Origin: Oscillospiraceae bacterium | Lineage (GTDB): Bacteria > Bacillota > Clostridia > Oscillospirales > Oscillospiraceae | Direction: 5' to 3' | NCBI GenBank assembly: GCA_022799035.1 | Contig: JAAWNQ010000064.1 | Span: forward strand, 1 to 64,000 | DNA: 64,000 nt | In this document: positions 32,186 to 42,900 of the stretch, one piece after another | Numbering within the stretch: position 1 is the stretch's first letter | Layout: each line of letters begins with the position of its first letter | Position numbers and translations under genes: made by a program | The notes under the pieces: generated by a model | What the model was told of the DNA's origin: nothing | What the model saw: the letters and a program-made list of their open reading frames with translations, nothing else | Databases searched by the model: none

Positions 32186-33584
32186 CTTGGCTGTTCTCCT
32201 TTCTTGTGTTCTCATCCTTACGGACGGTTTTCAACTTCTCCAGCATAATGCCAGAGCGTTGAGCTATATCGTCGCATAGGGCTATCTCCCTTTTCAGGGC
32301 ATACAGATTTTTGGTTAGGGTAGAGATCTCCGCCTTGACCTTGGCAATCTTGACTTCATCAGATTTCACCGCCACTGTGCGCTGGAGCTTGTAAAGTTGT
32401 TTTCGGCTGGCAGCGATGGACTGGGCCTCTTTGTCCAACCCAGCCCGATAAGCCAAAAGCTCTTGGGCAGTATCAATGCGGTGGTTTACCAGCAGGCAGG
32501 TCTCCTGTGTGATGTTGTCCAGCTTCAGTAAATCTTCCCGAAGCAGAAAGTGAAGCCTTTTTCGGCTGGGTGGCCTATCCTTGGGGAATATCCCCAGAAG
32601 GTAGCAGTAGTGGAAATAAAGCGCCCGGAAGCCAGTGGCTTTCCGGGTTGGTTTCATACTGCCATATACTTGATACTTCCGGGGACGAGATTTGGGTTCC
32701 GACATGGGGCGTTCAGTCTTGTTCTGCTCCAAAATGCGGCGGCGAATCCCATCCAGAGAATAGCCCTCGCCAAAGTTCCGCATCAACCGGACAAACCGTT
32801 CCTTACCGGGAGGGCGGACGGAAATATCCTTGCCCACCTTGACGGCATAGCCCTTTTTCCGCAGGGTGTCAAAAAACTGCCGCTCGGTCATGGACTGACG
32901 GATGACTTCATCCACATCGGAGCGGACAAGCCCCCTCCAGGTATGCCGGTCCTCCTGCTCTGCCATCCACTCGCCGTAGTCCTTGCCTGTGCCTTGCTGG
33001 GGGTTCTGGATCACGGACAGGCTGTATTCCCGGCAAAGGGCATCGGAAATTTCCCGCATTTTGCGGTAGTCCCTCTTGGTCCGGTGATACTTGATCCCGT
33101 CCACAAAAGACACCGTATTCAGGACAAAGTGGTTGTGCAGATGGCTCTCCTTGTCCAAATGGGTCGCCACCAAAACCTGATATTTGTCGCCCCATAACCG
33201 CTCTGCCAGCTTGACCCCGATTTCATGGGCCATCTCCGGGGTGGCCTCTCCAGGGGCGAAGGACTGATAGCCATGGTAGGCTACTGTCCCATTCTCCTTG
33301 CCAAACCGCTTTTTTACGGCCATCATTTCATCTCTGGCTGTGCTGGGGTGGCAGTTGACTCCAGAGACAAAGCTGTGAACGATGGCTATTCGCTCATCGT
33401 TCAGCACCCGTGTTTTTCTCTCGTTTACGGCGTAGTCAATCACATCAGATAGACCTTGGGCCTGTTGCTCGGTCATACCCACCGATTCAAAGAAGGCAGG
33501 ATTTGTGGTTTTGTCTGGGTTCTCCACATAGATGACCACCTTACCCAGCCAGCCCTTTACCCGCCAGATAGAAGTGGTAGCCAT
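32136..33584 (-). CDS. Relaxase (MOB-P-like, VirD2/MobA type)
   Basis: This 482-residue protein should nick at oriT and pilot the strand. The histidine triad motif is HLDKESHLHNHFVLNTVSF near residue 145, and an early Tyr occurs in VAYHGYQSF. The C-terminal half is basic and helical, ending in a coiled-coil-like stretch (SIAASRKQLYKLQR). The gene lies 4 bp after mobC, and the inverted-repeat cluster at 33945-34045 upstream of mobC is the natural target. Confidence 0.88.
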   Translation of the reverse strand: MATTSIWRVKGWLGKVVIYVENPDKTTNPAFFESVGMTEQQAQGLSDVIDYAVNERKTRVLNDERIAIVHSFVSGVNCHPSTARDEMMAVKKRFGKENGTVAYHGYQSFAPGEATPEMAHEIGVKLAERLWGDKYQVLVATHLDKESHLHNHFVLNTVSFVDGIKYHRTKRDYRKMREISDALCREYSLSVIQNPQQGTGKDYGEWMAEQEDRHTWRGLVRSDVDEVIRQSMTERQFFDTLRKKGYAVKVGKDISVRPPGKERFVRLMRNFGEGYSLDGIRRRILEQNKTERPMSEPKSRPRKYQVYGSMKPTRKATGFRALYFHYCYLLGIFPKDRPPSRKRLHFLLREDLLKLDNITQETCLLVNHRIDTAQELLAYRAGLDKEAQSIAASRKQLYKLQRTVAVKSDEVKIAKVKAEISTLTKNLYALKREIALCDDIAQRSGIMLEKLKTVRKDENTRKENSQDEQFRRRSGTGRAVEP

Positions 33585-33588
33585 AGCG

Positions 33589-33921
33589 TTACTTGGTCAT
33601 GGGTCGGGGTAAAACCACCGCCTCGGTGATTTTCTTCACTGCCGCCTCAAATTCTTTCACGGCACCGTCATACCGCTGGACATCAATGACATTCAGGATA
33701 TGGGCTTTCTGGGCCACTTGGTTCAGACTGTTGCCGATGTGGTAGAGTTCCCGCATCATATTGAAGTAGTCCGGGGGTGGAGCTTCACGGGGAACGCTGC
33801 CGCCAATGAGGTGGCGCAGGTAGCACTCTCTGGACAGGCGGCTTTTCTTTACCCGCTTATTGAGGGATTCCGCCTCTTTGCGGTTCAGCCGCACCTTGAT
33901 TTCAATGGTTCTCTTATCCAT
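33589..33921 (-). CDS. mobC: MobC-like relaxosome protein
   Basis: This 110-residue basic protein has an N-terminal ribbon-helix-helix-like stretch (EIKVRLNRKEAESLNKRVKKSRLSRECYLRHLI) and the family motif YHIGNSLNQVAQKAHI. MobC binds near oriT, melts or bends the DNA and helps the relaxase to nick. It is directly followed by the relaxase gene, and its start lies just inside the inverted-repeat cluster. Confidence 0.85.
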   Translation of the reverse strand: MDKRTIEIKVRLNRKEAESLNKRVKKSRLSRECYLRHLIGGSVPREAPPPDYFNMMRELYHIGNSLNQVAQKAHILNVIDVQRYDGAVKEFEAAVKKITEAVVLPRPMTK

Positions 33922-33944
33922 CGGATTCCTCCGTTTATTAGGGG

Positions 33945-34045
33945 TTACAGGGGGCCACGCCCCCTGTCAAGCTGCCTTTTGTCCCCAAAAGGCGATGCTT
34001 GCTGGTATCATGCGTCCGGTTCGCCCAGGGGCGAACAAAAGGGCC
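33945..34045. other. Probable oriT: three inverted repeats upstream of mobC
   Basis: Three close hairpins occur in the gap between mobC and the next gene: ACAGGGGGC/GCCCCCTGT (33947-33955, 33959-33967), GCCTTTTG/CAAAAGGC (33974-33981, 33986-33993) and GTTCGCCC/GGGCGAAC (34019-34026, 34029-34036). Position next to mobC-relaxase and this density of hairpins are typical of transfer origins. The nick site is not identified. Confidence 0.6.
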
Positions 34046-34064
34046 ACCGGCTGAAAAGAAGCGG

Positions 34065-34439
34065 TCATCGCTCCTTGGCCTGTTCTCGCTTTAGGAGTGC
34101 TTTGGCCTTGTTCACTTCATCAGCCATCATATAACACCGTTCAATTTTCCAGCCGTCTTTTCCACCTTTCTCTGCCTGCATGAAAAGGTCCAGCCGAAGG
34201 CAAGGATCGGTGCCATCCAAACAGCCGGCAAAAATAGAGTAGCCGCCTTTGCCGGATTGGTACGCCTTGTTGTTGCTGGACACTACATAGGTGCGGCTTT
34301 TCTCAGAAAACTCTCTTTCAAAGCTGTCCTGCGAAAAAACAATATAGCCGGTGAAATGCTGATTATGGCGTTCCGCCGCTTGGAAATACTCTCGCATTTT
34401 CTGATAGGTCATACTGATTTGCTTTTGGGCTTTACTCAT
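34065..34439 (-). CDS. Conserved ICE protein of unknown function
   Basis: This 124-residue protein has a mixed alpha/beta layout (TYQKMREYFQAAERHNQHFTGYIVFSQDSF ... WKIERCYMMADEVNKAKALLKR). No known motif is seen. The ATG at 34439 has AAGGAGG upstream and overlaps the stop of the toprim gene, so the two are coupled. Its place in front of oriT suggests a role in DNA processing, but nothing in the sequence proves that. Confidence 0.6.
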   Translation of the reverse strand: MSKAQKQISMTYQKMREYFQAAERHNQHFTGYIVFSQDSFEREFSEKSRTYVVSSNNKAYQSGKGGYSIFAGCLDGTDPCLRLDLFMQAEKGGKDGWKIERCYMMADEVNKAKALLKREQAKER

Positions 34440-35386
34440 CGGGCTAAAACCTCCTTCTGCCGACAAATTCCCAACCGCATTTTGAGGGTATCGTTGTAGT
34501 CCTTGCCCTGGGGGGCCAGTTCCATTATCACCCTGTACTTTTCCGGTAAGATTGTCTGAAGAGTGGTTGCCGCCAACCGCCCGGCGTAGTCATTGTCTAA
34601 CCGGAGGACAATGGTGGTGATTTCAGGGTGGTCGGACAGATATTGCTTTAAGGCCAGTGGGATACTACTTTCCTGAACCTCCTTCTTTGGAGCATAGACC
34701 CCGGCAAGGGATAACAGGTGATCCCGCTGCCAGTCAAAACCGTCCTGCTTTTCCATCGAGGCATAGGAAAGTAGGTCGATGGCACTCTCAAACAGGTGGA
34801 GCGTCTGGCTGTCCTCGGCGGGGATAGCGAAAGAGAACCGCTTGTCGCTGCCGCTGGCCTCGCCCTTGAAGCTGGAGCTGACACCTCGTAGATTGGCATA
34901 CCGAGCCTTGCCATACTTGTCCAGCCCCAGGAACACCACATTGTGATATGGGGCGCTCTCATAGAGCCGCCCTGTCCGGATACAGAAGTCAATGAGGTCT
35001 GGGTCAATCCCACGGCCCATCAGGTAGTTGACAGCATGAGTGGCACAGCGGCTGGCTGGAGGCAGACATAGGGCCTTGGGCGGTTTTTCCTTTGGGGTAG
35101 GCGCAAAAACAGGCGGCTGCACCGCCGCCTGTCCCAAGATACGCTCTACTGCTTGCGTCAAGCTGTATCCATTGACTTTTATGAGATAGTCCAGAGCCGA
35201 CTTGCCCCCGATGCCACGGGAAAACCAACACCACTTGCCGTTGGAGATTTTCAGACTGTCATGGGTTCTGGTGCAGTAAGTGTTGCCGCCGAAATGCACC
35301 AGCTCATCCGGTTCGTAGTTCTTCAGGTAGGTCAGAAGGTCCATCTGTCGAGCCTGGGCTACCACTTCTGGGGGAATATAGGGCAT
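34436..35386 (-). CDS. DUF3991/toprim primase-like protein
   Basis: This 316-residue protein has an N-terminal DUF3991-like region (LLTYLKNYEPDELVHFGGNTYCTRTHDSLKI, then KWCWFSRGIGGKSALDYLI), which resembles the zinc/CHC region of DnaG-type primases. The C-terminal toprim fold includes HLFESAIDLLSYAS and TTIVLRLDNDYAGR. It probably primes the transferred strand or supports element replication. It overlaps the downstream gene by four bases. Confidence 0.78.
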   Translation of the reverse strand: MPYIPPEVVAQARQMDLLTYLKNYEPDELVHFGGNTYCTRTHDSLKISNGKWCWFSRGIGGKSALDYLIKVNGYSLTQAVERILGQAAVQPPVFAPTPKEKPPKALCLPPASRCATHAVNYLMGRGIDPDLIDFCIRTGRLYESAPYHNVVFLGLDKYGKARYANLRGVSSSFKGEASGSDKRFSFAIPAEDSQTLHLFESAIDLLSYASMEKQDGFDWQRDHLLSLAGVYAPKKEVQESSIPLALKQYLSDHPEITTIVLRLDNDYAGRLAATTLQTILPEKYRVIMELAPQGKDYNDTLKMRLGICRQKEVLAR

Positions 35387-35395
35387 TAGGGGTCC

Positions 35396-35737
35396 CTACC
35401 TTTCCTTGTCCGCCTTTCGCCGCTCTTGCTCTGCCTGGAGCATTTCATCGGCACAGTTGGCGATAGTATTTGCCACATCCTCCATGTGGTCACAGGAATC
35501 TCGCTTCTGCCAAGCCTTGTAAATGTCCGCCAGAGTATCCGGGGCTTTCAAAAGGGCTTGGGCCTGTTTTTCGGAAAGCTCCATGCGCTCCAGCTCCATC
35601 ACGATGTTCTCACGGATGGAATACTCGCAGGCGTGATTCAGCACCTCCTCTTGGGACTGGGTTAAGAGCCAGTCCCGGAACCTGCATTGTTCATAGGATA
35701 CTTTCTGATAGAGCGCCGTCATTAGCTTCTCGTTCAT
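35396..35737 (-). CDS. DUF3848-type protein
   Basis: This 113-residue helical, acidic protein (LYQKVSYEQCRFRDWLLTQSQEEVLNHACEYSIRENIVMEL) matches the DUF3848 type found beside toprim genes in Clostridia ICEs. Its function is unknown. The ATG at 35737 has GGAGG eight bases upstream. It lies 9 bp before the toprim gene and just after the hairpin that closes the abiH unit. Confidence 0.65.
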   Translation of the reverse strand: MNEKLMTALYQKVSYEQCRFRDWLLTQSQEEVLNHACEYSIRENIVMELERMELSEKQAQALLKAPDTLADIYKAWQKRDSCDHMEDVANTIANCADEMLQAEQERRKADKER

Positions 35738-35765
35738 AAGATTCACCTCCATTCTGGGCAAAATT

Positions 35766-35804
35766 ATAGCCGGGGGATCTCCATACAGGAAATCTCCCGG
35801 CTAT
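35766..35804 (-). terminator. Hairpin after abiH
   Basis: On the minus strand ATAGCCGGGAGAT pairs with ATCCCCCGGCTAT across a short loop, followed by AATTTT. It probably ends the abiH transcript. Confidence 0.65.
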
Positions 35805-35862
35805 GTAATTGAACTGTCGAAAATTTCAAACTAATTCAAAAGTTTTCACCACTTCATAAAAG

Positions 35863-36807
35863 TCATAATGTACACAAAGCATCCATTCTTTCATCCCAGT
35901 ATGTTTTTGATTCCAAAAATTCTACTTCCGACTTCTCATATATATCACGGCCAATGGTTCTTATAAATGTATCCTTGATGGATTCTAAATCTTCTGGTTT
36001 GTGATAGTATATGGTCCATTTTTTGAATGGCAGCCCTGAACTTCCAATTTTCTGCAAGTAAGGAACATCGCATTCTCCAATAGCCCAACCAAATATTATA
36101 ATATGATCAACTTCAGATAAGTTTTCAAAAAAAGCATAGTTTTGAAGAATTATTGAATTTGTATCTTTGAATGTTCGTTCCAAATAGGTTGCTATTGCCG
36201 ATTGAATACTGGCGCCACTTTCATCTCGAATGTTTTCCGCTGCCCTTAGCAATTCTAACCGTTCTGCTATCTCGGTGCTATTCCCGTGTCCCATTATTGG
36301 GGAAGAATGAGTTTCCGCTCCAATATGACCATGAATGTGTAATACATTGGCTATACCGTAAACTTTTTCTAAAGTCTCTGTGTAGTTAAAATTCAAAAAT
36401 AAATCTTCATCATTGTTGACAAGTTCACGCTTGAGAGGAGCTATATTGCTTAGGTCAATCGAAGAAATCCATTCCTCGATATATCCTTGTAATTTCTTGA
36501 TGAATCCATATTGACCTTCCCAATAGTAATCCATAGTATCTTTGATGCCTACATTTTCAGGTTCCAAGTCCATATTTGAAAGGACGGATTCTGCAAGTTC
36601 CTCCATTTGTGTAATATTAAGATGCCCCATTTCGATTTCCAATGCGCTCCAAAACTTTTTCGGGGGAAAATCAGTATCGTACATTTCCTCAAAAAAGTGT
36701 AAGAAATCTGGATGATGGGCTGAGAGATACTCTCTAAAATTCCAATATGTTGTGGGGAGCCCATGTGCAATATCAAATCCATTTCCAATGATATATAGTG
36801 TTCTCAT
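35863..36807 (-). CDS. AbiH-family abortive-infection protein
   Basis: This 314-residue protein has the hallmark N terminus LYIIGNGFDIAHGLPTTYWNFREYL and the later LFLNFNYTETLEKVYGIANVLHIHGHIG motif of AbiH phage-resistance proteins. It probably acts as a stand-alone defence gene that halts phage growth; the biochemical activity is not known from sequence. It is AT-rich and sits as its own unit between hairpins at 35766-35804 and 36887-36908, which breaks up the otherwise continuous replication/mobilisation operon. This suggests a later insertion of a defence cassette. Confidence 0.85.
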   Translation of the reverse strand: MRTLYIIGNGFDIAHGLPTTYWNFREYLSAHHPDFLHFFEEMYDTDFPPKKFWSALEIEMGHLNITQMEELAESVLSNMDLEPENVGIKDTMDYYWEGQYGFIKKLQGYIEEWISSIDLSNIAPLKRELVNNDEDLFLNFNYTETLEKVYGIANVLHIHGHIGAETHSSPIMGHGNSTEIAERLELLRAAENIRDESGASIQSAIATYLERTFKDTNSIILQNYAFFENLSEVDHIIIFGWAIGECDVPYLQKIGSSGLPFKKWTIYYHKPEDLESIKDTFIRTIGRDIYEKSEVEFLESKTYWDERMDALCTL

Positions 36808-36886
36808 CGTTTTACTCCTTTGATATTTGGAGTTGCATTATTTCATATAAAGTATCATATTTTGCCGAAAAAGGCAAGAATATGTA

Positions 36887-36908
36887 GGCGGCACAAATCT
36901 GTGCCGCC
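36887..36908 (-). terminator. Hairpin after the giant helicase-methylase gene
   Basis: The perfect 9-bp arms GGCGGCACA/TGTGCCGCC around a 4-base loop lie six bases after the stop of the 2956-residue gene. They separate it from the abiH promoter region. The T run is poor. Confidence 0.6.
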
Positions 36909-36913
36909 GTCAA

Positions 36914-39900
36914 TTAACGCTCTCTATCAGCGCCAGCCCGTTCTGGGGCTATTTCCTCATCATCTGGGCTATCCAGAAGAGTGTTGTCTTTCTGATCCAT
37001 ATTGAGCAGGATGTTTAGCTCCTTCAGCCGTGCTTCCTTTTCGGCCAGTTCACTCTCCTTGGCAAAGGGGGCGGCTAACTCCTGTTTGGCATTTTCAAGC
37101 TGTTTCTTATTTTCAGCTAATTCAAGCTGAGTGTGGCTCAGCCAATTCTCCAGATTACCCAGGCTGTTGTCCATACGGGTCAGATTACCCAGTACATCAG
37201 CTCCCAGCACCACCGAGTGGGAAAGAGTACCCTTCAGAGTTACCCTGTACTCATTCTGGACGCCATCGTAGGCCAGGACAAGCGAAAAGCCCCGGTACTG
37301 TCCCAGCGGGACGGCATCGGAGCCGGTCATTTTAGTACAAACATCCAGAATAGCCTTGCCTGCGGCCTCCTTATCGGTGTAGGCTGTGCCGTTTATCTCT
37401 ATCCCCACAAAACCCTCCTGGGGCTTGGGGTGAGCGGCTACCAACGCCACATCCTGCTCATAACCTGCAATCTGTTCTGCCAGCCGTTGGATCTCTGCTG
37501 GGTATTTCCGCAGCACCATCTCCTCCAAGCCATATTTCTGGCTGAGATAGTTGGCCTTCAGCATATGGAGCTTTCCCACCTCCATGTCCAGATTACACTT
37601 TTCAATGATAAGGGGGTTGCCGGTAGCCAAAGCCTTGATTTCAGAGTAGGATAGGGCAGTCTCATCCACATCATCTGTAATCCGTACCGGAGCCTTGCTG
37701 GTCATAATTTGGGCGATAAACTTCTGCTTGTTTTCCACAAGCTGATAAAGATAGGCGTCAAAGGTGCCTTCGGTCACATAGCGGTAAATATCCACCTCCG
37801 GGTTCTCATTACCCTGCCGCACGATACGGCCCAGTCGCTGGGCAAGGTCAGAAGGCCGCCAGGGGCAGTCCAGATCATGGAGGGCCACAAGCCGATCTTG
37901 GACATTGGTTCCGGCCCCCATCTTCTGGGTGCTGCCCATCAGGATCCGTACCTGCCCAGAACGAACACGGGCAAACAGTTCCTTCTTCCGCACCTCGGTA
38001 TTCGCTTCATGGATAAAAGCGATTTCCTCCTCTGGGATACCAGCCTCCATGAGTTTCTTTTTCAAATCGTCGTAGACATTGAAGCTGCCGTCCCCCTTGG
38101 GGGTGGACAGGTCACAAAAGACGAGCTGGGCGCTGCGCTGCTCCTTGGTCCGCTCCCATATTTGATAGACATTGTGAGCGCAAACAGCTACTTTCCCATT
38201 GGGGTCATCGGCGGCGAGGGGGTTTATAAGCCGCATATCCAAAGCCAGCTTACGCCCATCGTTGGTGATTTTCAGCATATTATCCACGCTGGGATCGACA
38301 TTACTGTTTCGTATCTTCTCGGCCCGTTCAGCAAGGCCCTTAATCATCTTCTGCTGGAGTTCAGAGGGCGAAATAACTTCCGTATGGAAGTTCGCTTTTG
38401 GAACGGGAAGTTTTAGCATATCTGCGGTTTGAATATCTGCCACCTGCTTAAAGGTAGCCATCAATTCTGGAAGATTGAAGAACTTGGCGAAACGGGTCTT
38501 GGCCCGGTAGCCTGTTCCTTCGGGGGAAAGCTCAATGGCGGTGATAGTCTCCCCGAAATCAGAGGCCCAGTCGTCAAAGAAGGTCAACCCCATTTCCTCC
38601 AGCGTACTGTACTGTAAATATCGCTGGATGGTGTAGAGTTCCACCATGCTGTTGGAAATAGGGGTGCCGGTAGCAAAAATCACGCCCTTGCCTCCGGTGA
38701 TCTCGTCCAGGTAGCGGCATTTGGTAAAGAGATCGCTGGACTTCTGGGCCTCGGTTTGGGCAATGCCGCCCACATTCCTCATCTTGGTGGCAAGGAAAAG
38801 GTTTTTGAAATAGTGGCTCTCATCAATGAAGATTCGGTCAACACCCAACTCCTCAAAGGTCACAAGGCTGTCCTTGCGGCTCTGGTCGTTCAGCCTATCT
38901 AACCTTCCTTCCAGAGTAGCTCTCATTTTTTCGAGCTGCTTGACCGTATACCGCTCCGCTTTGGCGGCCTTGGCCTCCTCAATACTGAGTATGATCTGAT
39001 CAACCTGTTCTTCCAGAATGGCCCTCTGCCGCTCTGCTGATATGGGAATTTTCTCGAATTGACTATGACCGATGATAATGGCGTCATAATCCCCGGTGGC
39101 GATTCTCGCACAAAACTTCTTGCGATTCTTGGTTTCAAAGTCCTTTTTGGTCGCCACCAGAATGTTAGCGGATGGGTAGAGCTGGAGCCATTCTGCCGCC
39201 CACTGCTCTGTGATGTGGTTGGGAACCACCACCAGAGACTTCGTACATAGGCCAAGCCGCTTCATTTCCATCGCTGCGGCTACCATCTCAAAGGTTTTGC
39301 CAGCACCCACCTCATGGGCAAGCAGGGTGTTTCCTCCGTACATGATGTGGGCAATAGCGTCGATCTGGTGCTTTCGCAGGGTGATTTCTGGATTCATCCC
39401 ATAAAAAGTGATATGCTGCCCATCATATTCACGGGGGCGGATGGAGTTAAATGTCTCGTTGTAGATGGCGCACAGGCGCTCCCGACGGTCAATATCTTTC
39501 CATATCCATTCGGCAAACTTGGACTTGATAAGTTCCTGCCGATCTTGGGCAATAGCAGTCTCTTTTTTATTGAGAACCGGCCTCTTGTTGCCATGTTCAT
39601 CCTCCACATAGTCAAATACCCGCACATCCTTCTGATTGAGGGTCTGTTCCAGAATGTGATAGGCAGTCATGCGCTGGGAGCCGTAGGTGGCGATGGCCTT
39701 AATATTGCCCCGGTCAGCGTTTTTCTCTGTAATTGACCATTGACCGGAAGCCTGGGAACGCAGAATTTTAATGCGGTTGCGGGCATAGGCGCTGGTGCCA
39801 AACAGTTCCTCCATAAACTGCTGGTAAATCTCTATGGGGACCCAGTTCGCTCCGATCCGCACTCCAATCTCGGCAGCGGTGAGGTCTACCGGCTGCACCG

Positions 39901-42900
39901 CCTCCAGGGCCTCCACATTCTTGGCGATAAGCCCCTTCTTTTCTGCGGGTAAGACCACGTAGAGTGCCTTTGCCATACGCAGCTTGCGGCGAACATTACC
40001 GGAGAGGTACTCGTCGGCAGAGACAAAGGGGAATGCGGCCACATCCACAAAGTCGGCAGGAATATCCTCGGCCTTCTCTGCACAGGCGACATCCCGGAAG
40101 ATGACTCCTGTCAGTTCCTCCGCCAATTCCTCTTGGGTTTTACCGGACAGCTCCGCCATATACTCCATATCCACTCCGGCCTTTTCAGAAATAGACACAG
40201 CCAGAGCTTCACTGGCGGTATCTACGCTGGTCACGGCCTGATGGGGACGGATAGTACGCTTGGAGAACATATCTGCCTTGCGTTTCAGGTTGCCTTCCTC
40301 ATCCAAAACCTCCAGGGAGCAGAGAAGGAAATAGCTGGAATCCTCCCCAAAGGCAAGGTTATTCCCCCGGCTGCAAAGCAGGCCATATTTCTTGGTGTAG
40401 CTGTCATAGAGGGAATTGAGCTGCACCTGTTCTTTCGCTATATCCTCATCCTGGTAGCCCTCGGTCTGGTACTCAATGAGCCGTCGTGTGCAGTCCCGCA
40501 GGGCAATCATCCCCCGGATTCGATTCTCCGCTGTAACGGAAACCTCCACCGGATACATGAGTGAATTTTCCCGGTAATAGATTTTGCCATCTACAATCGT
40601 GTAGCTAAAGTTCCTGACGGCTGGATCGGCGGGGATGGAATTGTCCTCCTCGTCCAGTTCCTCCACCTGGTACTCGGAGATCTCGGCATGAAGGTTCTGT
40701 ATGGCCTCTTGGAGCTGCTGACCCAAATCGGCATCTTCAAAAGGCTTACACACGCTGTCCATGCCAAACTGGGTGGATTCCATCACCATCTCGCCCATAA
40801 TCATTTCCGGGTGCTGGACAAAATAGCGATTCATGTGGATTCCGTTTTCATCGGTATCCAGATGCACCCAGTCCGGCTCAATGTCGGTCATACGGTCCCG
40901 TTTCTGGAGGAAGATGATGTCGCTGGTCACATCGGTTCCGGCATTTTTCTTAAAGGCTGTGTCCGGTAGGCGGATGGCACCTATTAGGTCGGCCCGCTGT
41001 GCCAGATATTTTCGGACGGCAGGGTTTTCCTTGTCCAGCGTTCCCTTACTGGTGATAAAGGCAATGATACCTCCAGGGCGCACCTTGTCCAAGGTCTTGC
41101 CGAAAAAATAGTCGTGAATAAGCCAGTGATTTTTATCGTACCGCTTGTCCCGTACCTTGAAGTCCCCAAAGGGAACATTACCAATCGCCACATCAAAGAA
41201 GCTGTCCGGTATTTGTACCCGTTCAAAGCCATCAACGACAATGCTGCTGTTCTGATAGAGCTGCTGGGCGATGCGCCCGGAAAGGGAATCCAACTCCACA
41301 CCGTAGACCTTGCTCTCTGCCATACTCTCTGGGAGCATACCGATAAAGTTGCCCACGCCGCAGGCCGGTTCCAGAATGTTTCCCCTCTGGAATCCCATCT
41401 GAGAAAGAGCCTGATATATGGCCTGAATGATGACAGGAGAGGTATAAAAGGCAGTCAGCGTACTGGCTCTGGCGGCGGCATATTCCTCCGGGTCCAGAAG
41501 AAGCTTCAACTCCTTGTAGTGGCTGTTCCGTTCATCAAAACAATCCGCCAAACCACCCCACCCCACATAACCGGAAAGAAGGTGCTGTTCCTCCGGGGTG
41601 GCCAGTCTGTCCTCATACTCGATCTGTTTTAAGGTGCGGATCACGGCAGTATTGCGGGTATACTTTTCACCGGGGGTTCCAAACCCAAGCCTTGGGTTCT
41701 GAATACGGAAATTGTGCCGTTGCTCGGCGGGAATCTCCGGGTGCAGAATAGAAAAAGCCACCCTCTCCCGCTTGGGCTTGGGCGGAGCAAGGGTGGTGGG
41801 CGTTTCCTTTTCGGCGGGTTCCTCTTCCTCGACCTCCAGCGCCGGAGGTGCTGGAGGCGTTTCTACATCGGGGAGGGTTAGAGAAGTGTCCGATGGAATG
41901 GGCATCGGGACATACTCTTTGCCAATGACAGCTTCTATGACTTTTTTTCGGTAGTCCTCGGCCTGCCACTGGCTCGTAAACTCCTCGCTTATCCCGGTCT
42001 CTTCCACATAAACATTATCGGTGGCTTCATCCCACACTTCATAACCGCCATCGGTTTCTACCACTCTGAAGCGGCGCTCAATGACTTTCTCCAGATCGCT
42101 TGTGGACAGGCTTACCAACTCGTCACAATCCAGGTTGGTTAGTTCCCCATCTATCAGCTCGGACAGAGAACCATACTGCCTTCGTTCGATTAGATAGTCC
42201 AACACATAGCGGTCAATAGAGAAGTCGATCAGGTTGGCATTAACTTGGATTTCCAACTCGGCGTCGGTGACAGTGGAATAGGCAAGCCCGATGTCTTGCA
42301 GGTCCTGGATGTCTGCCGGGTGACCAAACTCACTTTCGCAAAAATCATTGATAAGCCGCTGGGCCTTTGCCATATCAGGGGCGGGGAAAGAAGAAAGCAT
42401 ACGATCATTTCCCCTCATGCGGGCAACAATCACATCATAGCCCTCGCCGCACAGCCGCTTTACATACTGGTCCAGAGTGTGGGCCGGTATTCCGCACATG
42501 GCGATGCGGTGTCCATCTTCTGTGGTGTGGGTGGTAGAGGTGAGGCCGAGGAGATCTGCCACCATCATGGTATCTGTTCCCATGACCTCAAAGAAGTCCC
42601 CTATCTGGTAAAGGATAATGGAATCCGGGGTGTGGCTTTTGATGTCGCTATACCTTTCCCACGGAGAAAGCACCGGGCGCTGTGGTTGCTCTTGTGGAGC
42701 TTGTTCTTCTGCTGGTATTTCTTCGCCTGCCTTCTGACCTCCGGTAGTAGTGAGGACGGTCTCATCAGAGGTATAGTCAGGTAAGGGCAGTGGTTTGGGC
42801 TCTTTTTTCTCTCCAAACAGGGAGAAGGTCCCCTCCCGGAAGGCAGTTAGATATTCCAGTCCTTTTTTTCGCTGTTGGGAGACATAGCTATCATCCAGGG

